Positions 22,110 through 32,100 of a stretch of 64,000 nucleotides of DNA are shown piece after piece. Origin of the DNA: Cucumis sativus (taxonomy: Eukaryota; Streptophyta; Magnoliopsida; Cucurbitales; Cucurbitaceae); contig NC_026660.2 of NCBI RefSeq assembly GCF_000004075.3, forward strand, positions 15,271,837 through 15,335,836. The letters run 5' to 3'. The notes under the pieces were generated by a model, which did not search any database, had not been told where the DNA came from, and worked only from the letters and a program-made list of their open reading frames with translations. Both the position numbers and the translations under genes were made by a program. Positions within the stretch are counted from its first letter, which is position 1; each line of letters opens with the position of its first letter.

Positions 22110-24729
22110 GAATTTTAGAGAGATGGTTTTTTAAAGAAATGTAATTAAATAGCATATTTTAGTATTTTGTTTGTTTTTTTCTTACTTTTATCTTTAAAAA
22201 ATTAACAAAAAAACAAATTGTTCATGAATATTGGTGTTTTTTTTTTCTTTTTGACATAGTTACAACTAATGGATTTTTTTATAAAAAAAAACAACTAAGA
22301 TGCTAAAATTTGAATTTTCCCACCATGTATGATGCCAAAAACGTGGGTGAAGTGTAAGAATATATTGGTCAAGTTATATTGATAGTTTTTTGGATTTTGT
22401 TTAAGAAATAAAAATTCAATGATTTGTTTTTCAAAATAATCATCAAAATAATGAAACATAAGAGAAAATAAAAATTTAAATTCAAGAAACGTAGATATTC
22501 AATAGTGTTGATTTTCTTAACCATTTCACTTTGATGAATACAAAATTTTATAGAATATGATCGGTTTAGGTACTTTTTCAAAATGCATTTTATATTTGTT
22601 CAAAAATAGGTAATGTAATAAATTTAAATTTAAATTTTCTCATATATTATTTAAAAAGAAAAAAGAAATTATTCCATGTAGTACAAAGTGAAAAGAATGT
22701 TATAGTAAATTAATATGTTAGTATTGGATCCAATACTATAGTATAATATATAATGCAATGTTTTTTATTCTAATATATATATATATATATATATAATATA
22801 TATATATATATCTACTATGAAGTTGGAAGAAATGATGGATTGTTTCACCATATTAGTTACTATTTTGAATCAATTAAATCTTTTTTTTTTTGTGTTGGAT
22901 TTTATTATTTTTTTTAATGTAACTATATGTATTTATTTTGTTTTACTGCATCTCACATATATATTTGAAAGAATCACATATATATTTGAAAGAATCAATG
23001 TACTAATTTGATGTGTACTATAACTGCCTCCACTCTAAACTGATGCATCAAATTGGTCGTAGCTATTGTACATCCTATCTCGAGATCAGTTAATCATATC
23101 CTACCGATAAATTATACTTATTTAAACTAAAATTTTATTTTTTAAAATATATAAATTTATTTTGTTAACTAAAAATTGGAAAAGCATCTCCACCTTCTTT
23201 CAAATGGAGAGTTACACTATAAAAATCACACACTATATCACAAAGAGCAATATAGGAATTTATGAAAAATTTAAGAACAAAAGAGATAAATATATATATA
23301 AATTCTTCCCACATACCCCTTTCAACAACATTTTTTAGAGATCACAAATTTAGTTTACATCATGTCAAGGTAATATTTGTTTGTAGTTTATTTTTTTTCA
23401 AAAGACGTGTAATAAATTTCTAACTTATTGCTACTAAACCAATCTTTAATTAGTGTTATGTAGTTTTTTTTAAAAAAAATTAGTTTTGTGACCAATGGAC
23501 ACTTGTTTGATTGTTTCAAGTTTGTATCAAATAAATTTTAGGGTGGAAAAACCTCGTATTATTTATCGTTGTCGTGGGTCTCTTCTAGAAATGTGTGTCG
23601 ACCCACTTTTCCTGACCTGTTCTTGCCTTTTACATACTAACGTATCTCATCCGTGGTGCTTAACATGGAGTATATATAGTTCATCTAATTAAGCACACAA
23701 AAGTAAAGTCTTTTATAGTGAGATAATTACTTACACCTTATTCAAGGTGTGTTTCAAATGAGATTATTTATAATGGTCTTGCTTTGACATCTACCTCTAG
23801 ATTAGTATAAAGTTGTGCGGTGTTAAGATAGTTGTGAACATCAAGGTTGCTCTATGATCTTTAACACATGTCATAAGTTGCGTATAATACTAGCAATGTT
23901 GAGGAGATTATGTTTCTCGAAGTTGCAGGATGCTCCATCATTGAGATCAACTTTGATTATTCTTGAGGAGATTTGTCTCGTACATAGATAGCTTTTTTTA
24001 TTTTTTCTTGTTCTTGGATCCACATAAGGACTTTGAGTCTTGGAACAACCAAACAGAATAGATTTTTTATATTTAATATTTATTAATTAAAATTTAATCT
24101 ATTAAATGCAAGATTGAAAATTTATGATCCAATAAAAACAATTATCCAGACTTATTAAACTCAAATCTTAAAAAAAAAAAAATCATTCACTTTACTTATT
24201 AAAGTTAAAAGAAAAACTTATTAGAAAATCAGTTGTTAGTAAGTTGGTAAGTTCGATCTCGTTGAAAATAGGTGAAATAATCGTATTTATTTCAAATATC
24301 AATAGTTTTACAAACTATCCTATCTATTTCTATATATTGCATCCAATCTCTAATGTCGAGTAGCGTTATAGATTCGTTTCTCCACCCTTGTAAGAAAAGA
24401 AAATAGAAAGTCATTGGTAATAAATCTCAATTCTAATATCTAATAACCAAATCCAAAAGTAAGTTTCTATCCACAATTTCTATGTGCAAATTTTTATTTG
24501 GAGTTTTTTCAAGAATAATTAAAATATAAATTATTTGCACTTTATTTATTAAAAAAATATCCCTTTTTATTTATTATTTGGGCCACCAAATAAATTCATC
24601 AAAAATTTTAATTTGGCCCATACAAATAATACACAATAAAATGACCAAATATTTGCAACCTTAATTAGAATATTGATGGCTATATGCATACTACAAGCCC
24701 TTACAAATACCAAGAATTAAATGGAGCAC
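22110..24729. other. AT-rich spacer between PMEI copies 1 and 2
   Basis: This 2.6 kb stretch has no supported gene. It contains a (TA)n microsatellite around 22773-22812 and a copy of the PMEI-1 3' flank at 23330-23475. A short plus-strand frame at 23495-23692 encodes a Cys-rich peptide with no recognisable motif. Confidence 0.5.
23330..23475. repeat. Duplicated PMEI-1 3' flank without a gene
   Basis: This segment aligns to 21145-21275: both contain ACAAATTTAGTTTACATC, a degenerate AAAxxGTxxAATAAAT stretch, and TGCTxxTAAACCAAxxTTTAATTAGTGTT. It points to an old tandem duplication in which the matching inhibitor gene has been lost or replaced. Confidence 0.7.
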
Positions 24730-25278
24730 CTATGGAAGAAGATTAGATATAACTAAAATAATGCTACATACATCGTTTAAAGTCTTTCCATCCTTGAGCA
24801 GCGATGGATCTATCCGTAGTTGTTTGAAGCTATCTAGACAGTCGCTGACCGACGTCATGACGCCAGAAGTTGCAATGTTGACACCATTGAAATCACCGGA
24901 GGCCAAATTGCTTTTAGCATTTTCAATGTCGCTTGTGGCCTCCTCGTAGCTCTCGTAGCAAGACAAATATTGATTCTTAAGCGGAGGATTGGTTGTCATT
25001 GCTGCAAGCGACTTGGCTAAATTTGTAGATTTTAGTGCATTTTCATTTGCAAGGTTGAGGGTGTAAGTAGCTAACACTTTCAGGTCCGTGCTGCCTGCAG
25101 ATTTCAACACGTCCACGCAAAATGGTGGATTTCTAGTTTTCGGACAAATGCTTGATGCTACATCGTTTGATGGTGTCGTTGTAGCACGAGAAGGAACAAC
25201 GCTGAAGAAAAGAAAAGAAAAAACGAAAACTATGGCAATCGAGCCAAATATTCGAACATTGAGATTGAGATTGATCAT
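24730..25278 (-). CDS. Pectin methylesterase inhibitor-like protein (PMEI copy 2)
   Basis: This intronless gene encodes 182 residues. The signal peptide is about 1-31 (IAIVFVFSFLFFSVVPSRA). The PMEI domain has C45 and C54 in ICPKTRNPPFC, then C107, C147 and a fifth cysteine C171. The end, CSIILVISNLLP, is very close to the C-terminal helix of characterised PMEIs. The expected role is secretion to the apoplast and inhibition of pectin methylesterase, though an invertase-inhibitor role cannot be excluded. Domain sequence, length and lack of introns match copies 1 and 3, so these are tandem paralogues. A TATA-like box is at 25368-25376. No frame damage was seen. Confidence 0.92.
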   Translation of the reverse strand: MINLNLNVRIFGSIAIVFVFSFLFFSVVPSRATTTPSNDVASSICPKTRNPPFCVDVLKSAGSTDLKVLATYTLNLANENALKSTNLAKSLAAMTTNPPLKNQYLSCYESYEEATSDIENAKSNLASGDFNGVNIATSGVMTSVSDCLDSFKQLRIDPSLLKDGKTLNDVCSIILVISNLLP

Positions 25279-25367
25279 TTTTTTATATCTTTTTTTCTTT
25301 CTTTTTCTTTCTCTTTCTATTTTTCTTTTTTTCTTTTTTCATTGTTGATATGGATCATTTCAATATG

Positions 25368-25376
25368 TATATATAG
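25368..25376 (-). promoter_or_regulatory. TATA-like box of PMEI copy 2
   Basis: CTATATATA on the minus strand lies about 90 nt upstream of the start codon. Upstream DNA at 25405-25445 (TTTTTCTCTCCGAATTTAAA, then ATGGAGGAGA) is shared with the region upstream of PMEI copy 3. Confidence 0.5.
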
Positions 25377-25389
25377 AAGAAATTTACAT

Positions 25390-26149
25390 AAACTTTTTCT
25401 TCTTTTTCTCTCCGAATTTAAAGGAAATCAATGGAGGAGACAGAACTTTTCATTTGGATGGGAGACTTTATAGGATAACATTTGGAATTATAATTAAAAT
25501 TACTTTTACTCTTTGAAACCTTTTTTCACTATATAATAACCATTGGATGTCAAAACCAAACATTCAATTTGTAAAATAAGTCATGCCAATTATTGCTATC
25601 CATATAATTATATATAAAATCTAAAATCATTTCTATAGTTGTCAAAATTATTTTCCTCTCACAGTGAAACAAAAATATTATTACAAATTTAAAAAACAAA
25701 TTTTAGCCGTAAAATTATTCCATATTAAAAATATATTAATTAAATTAGATTTAGGGTAATAACTAATTTAAAATAATTTGATCAAATATAAAATATTTTG
25801 TAGTAATTTGGTAATTTTAAAATAAGTTTTACAACCAACCCTATAATAAATCAAAATCTCTTAAAAATTTAAAAGAAATTACTTTAAAAACTTTAAATAC
25901 AAAGGATCACCACGGCCATGTACATCTTTAATAGTTAGAACTATGTCTAACTAGTCTGGAGTAATCTTTAAATTTGAACATTAACCATCACTCTCTCTCA
26001 CACCCACTACTCCAAAAAGTAAATCTCTATTTCCTTCTTACATGACTTGAAAAAAAAAAAATCTACTTCTCTTGCATGCATTTGATGAATAATGTGAGAG
26101 TAGATTTATTAACAATGTTAATAAGAGCTTACATGAGTTGTTTTTCTCA
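25390..26149. other. Spacer between PMEI copies 2 and 3
   Basis: AT-rich DNA without recognisable genes. The part nearest copy 2 carries the promoter segment shared with copy 3. Confidence 0.45.
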
Positions 26150-26698
26150 TTATATATTCTTTGGTAGAATACTTGATATAACTAAAATAATGCTATAAAT
26201 GTCTTTCAACATCTTGGTATTATTTGGAAGCAATGACATATCTTTCAACGGTTGTTTGAAGCTATCATGACAGTCATCAGCTATCATCATTGCATCAGAA
26301 ATCGCAAGATTAACACCACTATAGTCACCAAATACCAAATCATTTTTAGCTTTTTCAATGTCACACATCGCCTCGTCGTAGTTCTCAAAGCAAAACAAAT
26401 ATTGTTTCTTAAGCAGAGTATTGGTTGTCAGTACTGCAAGTGCTTTGGCTAGAGTCATAGATTTTCCTGCATTTGTGTGAGCAAGTTTTAGGCTGTAAGC
26501 GATCAAAGCTTTCAAGTCTATGTTGTTTGCATTTTCCAATATGCTTGCACAAAACGATGGATTACTGGTTTGTGGACATATATTTGATGCTAAAGTGTCG
26601 ATGTTCGATAGTATCGTATCAGCATTCAAGGGAATGACATTATTGGACAAAAGAAAACCAAATAGAAAAACTCCAAAATTCAAATTGGAACTGATCAT
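26150..26698 (-). CDS. Pectin methylesterase inhibitor-like protein (PMEI copy 3, divergent)
   Basis: This intronless gene encodes 182 residues from the ATG at 26698, giving MISSNLNFGVF and a hydrophobic signal. A longer frame from 26746 would add a lysine-rich 16-residue tail that is unlikely before a signal peptide. The PMEI domain keeps C41, C50, C103 and C143, the pair of disulfides expected in the family. It differs from its neighbours in two ways: the usual fifth cysteine in the final helix is tyrosine (Y168), and an extra cysteine appears at C112. The C-terminus IILVISSILP is otherwise typical. The gene appears intact but is more diverged, so it may differ in stability or target. A TATA-like box is at 26761-26768. 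Confidence 0.88.
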   Translation of the reverse strand: MISSNLNFGVFLFGFLLSNNVIPLNADTILSNIDTLASNICPQTSNPSFCASILENANNIDLKALIAYSLKLAHTNAGKSMTLAKALAVLTTNTLLKKQYLFCFENYDEAMCDIEKAKNDLVFGDYSGVNLAISDAMMIADDCHDSFKQPLKDMSLLPNNTKMLKDIYSIILVISSILPKNI

Positions 26699-26760
26699 TT
26701 TCTTAAAAAATAATAAGAACAATACTTTTTTTTTTTTACTTTTCACTATTGTATATATAC

Positions 26761-26768
26761 ATATATAG
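26761..26768 (-). promoter_or_regulatory. TATA-like box of PMEI copy 3
   Basis: CTATATAT on the minus strand lies about 65 nt upstream of the chosen start. The adjacent sequence is shared with the promoters of copies 1 and 2. Confidence 0.5.
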
Positions 26769-26769
26769 A

Positions 26770-27699
26770 TGAAATTTAGAGAAATGATTTGTTTTTCTCT
26801 CCGAGTACAAAGGTATAATCTATGGAGGAGATGGAGAAGTTACCCTTAGAAAGAGATTTTGTAGAACAAATTAAACAAATTGCAAAAAGAGTATTAAATG
26901 GATATTTAACCTTTTGACGTGAGTTGTACTTGTACTAACAATTGCAATACATTTTTGTTTATTATATAATTATCGATTGTTTTCAAATGAACTAATTCAA
27001 TATCTATCAGTACAGTAAAATTTCATTGTACGTTAACGTTAGATTATTCATAACTACATATAGTAGTCTACTGCGGATATAAACTGTAACTATATATATT
27101 TTACTATATTTTATAAATAATTTCTTTAATTATTTTGTAATTTAAAATAAAGTTGCTAGCTTTTATCTAAAAAAGTTAATTAAGATAAAAGTTAATTGTT
27201 TTAAATGACAAAACTAATAAAAATGTTTTGAATTAATATAGCAAAATGGCATGTCTATCACTAGTAAACGCTATTATTTGATACTAACTAGCTTTAAGAC
27301 AAATTAAAAGTGATAAACAAAGAACACGAGTTTGATAGACGTCGTAGAAGTACTATACTATAGTATTTATCGTTAATAATATTTTACAATAATTCTTAAA
27401 TAAAGATTTTTTTTTTTTTTTTTTTTTTGAAGATGAGAAAAGAATTAAGAAACAAATAACAAATAAAACCCACAACACAACTCACATTAAAATTAGGTCA
27501 AAATTTATCCTAAAAAACTACTTCTCCAACTTCTCCCATGATCTCCCTCCATTAATTTCCTTTCATTCTTCGGATTCAAACAAATATACAAAACAAAAAC
27601 AATATATATATATATATATATATATATTTTAATAACCCATTTATTAAATTTCAAATTTGAAAACAAACAAAGGCACACAAAAAGAAATCAATCTTAATA
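26770..27699. other. Spacer between PMEI copies 3 and 4 (divergent promoters)
   Basis: Copies 3 and 4 are transcribed away from each other, so this stretch should hold both promoters. It contains a long poly-T run at about 27408-27428 and a (TA)n microsatellite at 27601-27628. The microsatellite lies about 75-100 nt upstream of the copy 4 start and could supply its TATA element. No gene was seen. Confidence 0.5.
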
Positions 27700-28281
27700 A
27701 TGGGTAATCTAAATCCCAATTCAAGTTTCAATTCAAACCTTGGAGTTGTTAGTTCCATCTTAATCTTCCTCTTTGGTTTATTTTTCTTTAGTGTAGTTCT
27801 TTTGCATGCAGACACAGGTTCTCCAAATGTTCTCACCACAACAATTTGTCCCAAAACAAGAAACTCTACCTTCTGTAAAACCGTATTGAAACCCGTCGGA
27901 AAATCCGACGCCGCGCTTCTCAAAGTGGCTAATTATACCCTTACCTTTGCCCATACCACCACCGTCGAAGGCCTCCATCACGCTCAGCGGCTTGCCACCG
28001 AGGCCACCGATCCATTGCTTAAACAACGATATTCCGAGTGCTCGCGACGGTTTGATTTTGTGACGAAGGGTTTAGAAGAAGCTATAGAGGCATTGGCTAA
28101 AGGTGGGTATATTCCGCTTAGTCATGCTACTGGCGCCGCCGTGGTGGAGGCGGATAGATGTGTAAATATGTTTAAGAAACCACCGCCGGAGCCGTCGAAG
28201 CTGCCGGAGAAGGCGAAAAACATAGGAGACATTTGTGACATTGCTGTTTCGGTGTCCAATATTCTCACTGAAGATTACTGA
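27700..28281 (+). CDS. Pectin methylesterase inhibitor-like protein (PMEI copy 4, opposite strand)
   Basis: This intronless gene encodes 193 residues. A hydrophilic start is followed by a hydrophobic signal (about 14-36) and the PMEI domain with C50 and C59 in ICPKTRNSTFC, then C114, C154 and a fifth cysteine C179. It keeps the KTRN signature after the first cysteine. The second half is clearly diverged from copies 1-3: RRFDFVTKGLEEA replaces ESYDEA, and the tail is VSVSNILTEDY. It is also on the opposite strand and is more GC-rich than its neighbours over 27900-28220. The product should be secreted and act as an inhibitor of a pectin methylesterase or an invertase. It is either an older duplicate or the product of a local inversion. 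Confidence 0.9.
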   Translation: MGNLNPNSSFNSNLGVVSSILIFLFGLFFFSVVLLHADTGSPNVLTTTICPKTRNSTFCKTVLKPVGKSDAALLKVANYTLTFAHTTTVEGLHHAQRLATEATDPLLKQRYSECSRRFDFVTKGLEEAIEALAKGGYIPLSHATGAAVVEADRCVNMFKKPPPEPSKLPEKAKNIGDICDIAVSVSNILTEDY

Positions 28282-29144
28282 TTAAAATATTGGTTTCGAC
28301 TATTCTTTTATTTTTTTGTTGTTTTATCCTTGTATATTTTTTTTAGCTATGATTTTTTCAATTATTATTCACTGATTATTATATATTCTTGATTTTAGAT
28401 TATTTAAAACTTAAAAATCTTATTTTTAGTTTAAAATCATATTTTATTCAATCAATTAGTTATTAAAAAATAAACTAAAACTTCCATACTATCTTTTGAA
28501 CAAACTTGAATATAAACATGAATCGAGTTTATAAAAAACTAAGATACAGTCAGCAAAATAAAATCATGCTTCTATGGTCTAATACTTGATCTTGTAGCAC
28601 ACTAAAGGAAGCCTTCATTTCTAGTTAAATTAAAAGTTCTACTTTAAAAATACGACTCTCCGAACCTAATTTCAATTTGGTATTTAATAAATCCTAAATT
28701 TATAAAATTAATTAATCTATTAAATCTAAAATTGATTTATCCTTAGACGTGTTTAATCAGTTCGAAATCACAAATGTTCAATTATCTTAAATTTTTTGCC
28801 TTCAATTATGTGGTAATAGGTAGCTTTGATCGATCTTGGATTGACATTGATAATATGTATTAGTTTAATGTTTAAAATGTTGTGTTCTTAAAAAAAATCT
28901 CTTCAAATTTGAGACCGAGTTTCGCAAGGCTTTGGCTCTAACAATCTCTTGAAATTCTAAGTATGCTATGTGGTTGTTGCTTCGGCCAATTGATTTCCTA
29001 TGAAAGAAAATTGATATGTTAAGTTTGTTGCAGTGACCTAAGTCTACCATAGGATTTCTCGAACTTAGTTTGCCAAAGTAGTCGACAAAAAATCGACAAC
29101 TACGATAACAAAAGTATCGGAAATGTGGTTTGAAATGAAATCAG
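28282..29144. other. Intergenic region 3' of PMEI copy 4 and of the LdpA-like gene
   Basis: These two genes converge here. The region should contain both 3' untranslated regions. Only short uninformative frames are present. Confidence 0.5.
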
Positions 29145-32100
29145 TTAACTTTTTGCTGAGCTGATCAGAGAAGGATCGTAACATTTGACAGTTCCTACCA
29201 AAGTCAAGGCTTCCACAAGTGCAGCCAACAGATAGTCTGGATAGTCTTCAATATTGGCATCTCCATTTTGTGTTTGCATTGAACTCAAGACCCTTCCAAC
29301 TATCTAAACAACATATTTAACATAGATTAAAGAGATGAGTTTTGGACTAGAAAATCTAAACTTTATATGCAAATGTTAACGAACTTACTTTTCGAGCATA
29401 TCCCCCGTAAGCAATACCACCAATCAATGCGTTCGATGAACTTGATAACTCTTCGATTGTCGAATTCTCTAAATGTAGCACAAGAAATGTTTGATTCTAG
29501 ATTCGTGCGTTGCTAGACTGTATATTGATGGGAACAAAATACATTGAAAGGTCAAACTTACTAATAGTTGATGCGGATTGAAAAAGTCTCTCTTTCTTCA
29601 AACCATCAACAGTGTGAAAATTTGTGCCACCAGCCAGTTGAAGGAAGCCTGCAAAGAAACAAGAAGCTCGTTAGTGAAGTGACGTGAATATAAGCTTCCT
29701 GGGATGGGATCCATATGCGAACCAGGAGGACGATCGTTGGAAAGAGCTAATTGAGCAGCGAAAGCAATTGTTTCCCTTGTGGCGCCTCGTCCAATATCTC
29801 CACTCATTGGCCGTCCATCTAACTTCATTTAACAGTTCAACGAAAAGATAATTGTGTAAACAAATATAGGTTTCACGTGGAAGTAATTCATTTTGCTTCA
29901 TGAGTTTGAGGCAGACAGACCTGCCATAAGTTCAAAGAATGAAGCTGCGATTCCATGATCGCGAACATCGTTTTCATTGTAGTTACTGTTAAATCCCGGT
30001 CAATATTAGGTAGGCTTACCTGCATGATGTATAAGTTACGTAAATTAAGCTAGTGGAAGATGGCTAAAATGTCAAATTCTAAAAGAGAAGAAAAGGCTGA
30101 GAATCAATACACTTACTGCAACTAGCCTTAGATATTTGGATGAGTCCCCTAATTTATCCCAAAGTTCTTGAAAATAAGTGGTTTGTCTAGAAGAAAGAGG
30201 TCAGTTTACAGTTCTCCCAAGTGTCACATAAAGGGAATGCTTGAATTGACTTTCGAAGTGCTAAAAAATACTCCAAATATACTCTAAACATTCAAATTCT
30301 GAGTTTTATATATACCTTCCATTGGTGTGAATCTCCAAAGCATCAACATCGCCCCGTTTAATAAGTTTGACAGTAGTAGCTGCATCCCTTACATATGTGA
30401 CTAGATCTGCACCAATTCAAACAGGCTAAGAAAATCAGCAGCAGAGCACAAAAACTCAAAATTGAAGCCTACATTCTTCCAGTTCCGACCAAATCAACAA
30501 CTAAATCGACTAGTCATACTTATTTTATCATATGGGCAAACTGGAGAGCAACGGCCACAACCATAACAACGCTCCGTGATTACTCCACCCTGTAATCACA
30601 AGGCTGATAAGGTTTTTGATAGGTTTGTTAATTGAGATATTATAAGGATATATTAGTAATTAGTTAGAGAGTTTGTTAGACTTGTTGTTGATTATAAATA
30701 GAGTGAGCAGAGCATGAGGGAGGTAGGTAATTTTCCAGGTGAAGTGAATTAGGGCTTGAGAGTATTCGTGTTCTATCAAGATTGGAAGGGTCCAAGTACC
30801 TCGAACACTTAATTTGTCTTATATTTTTGTTATCTTTAATAGTCCAATATACTCGGGTTCTACCAGTTTTTTAAGATAAATGAGTATCAAGGGCTCCACT
30901 CCTTACACATACACTAACATCCCACGCCTACCTCACAGATTTCAATAGAAGTATTGAAGCCAGCTCCAGAGTCACCATTGAACACTGCTTGGAGTTGAGC
31001 TAGAAGTTGCATTAAGGAGCCGTCTTGTTGACAACTGTTTGGTGTTTGTTTTTTCTAGGAACACTATGTTTGTTTTCTTACCATTTCTTTACAATGGTAT
31101 CTTTGAAAGTTTGAAACATTAATTTCAAAATCAAAAACAACTTTTCAAAAGCTACAACCCCATTTGATAACCATTAAAAAATTTATTTTACACAACTTCT
31201 ATCTATAATATTTTTTGTATAGTTATCTACTTGTAGCAAAATTTTCTAAATTTTGCCAAGTTCTGAAAACTGAAAAATGTGAGTTTTTAAAAGGCTCGTT
31301 TTTCTTTTTTGAAAAATTGGTAAACAATTCAAATGTTACCTGCAGAAGAATGAAAAACGTAGTAAATAAATTCAAATCAAACAAACACAATTCTCAAAAA
31401 ACAGATGGTTATCAACTGGAGACTTCTTTTCTTAATTTTAAAGTTTTTAAATTTTGGAAAACATTGGTAACGAATAGATAACAAAACAAACAAAACCATT
31501 GATGAAAATAGTGTTTGTAAGTTTAATTTTCAAAAATAAAAAACCAAGAACTAAGGCGTACATCGTTTGATAACCATTTTGTTTTTTAAAATTAAGCATA
31601 CAACACTACTTTCACCTCCAAAATTTCTTCCTTTGTTATCTACTTTATAGCTTAAAAAACCAAGCCAAATTTTGAAAACTAGAAAACAAGACACGAAATG
31701 ATTACCAAACAGGGCCTTAATTGTCAAACTAGACATAATAAACCAGCTGAAAAAACTAGAGAGAAAGGGGACAAGAAAGCAACAATATACATACTATTTT
31801 TTTAGTTTTGAAGTTTGGATTGGATTTTGAAATTAATTAAAAAGAATATAAAACAAAACAAAGAAACAAGAGGTGAAAGTAGTATTTAGGAACCAACCAG
31901 TCTTGGCAAACTAAAGATAAAAAGGACAAGAAAGGCAACCTTCAATACTCCAGATACACCAGCCACTTGTGAAAGTTCTTTCAATGCTTCTTCTTGAAGT
32001 GAGATTGCATTGGCAGGGCAAACAATTTCGCAAGGTCTTGAACAGTCAATTGGACAATTCTCAGGATCAAACTCTGGCAATAAAACAATTAACTCATCAC

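Noticed and set aside
23495-23692. A 65-residue Cys-rich plus-strand frame as a small secreted peptide
   Set aside because: There is no convincing signal peptide or conserved cysteine pattern, and it lies in decayed duplicated DNA.
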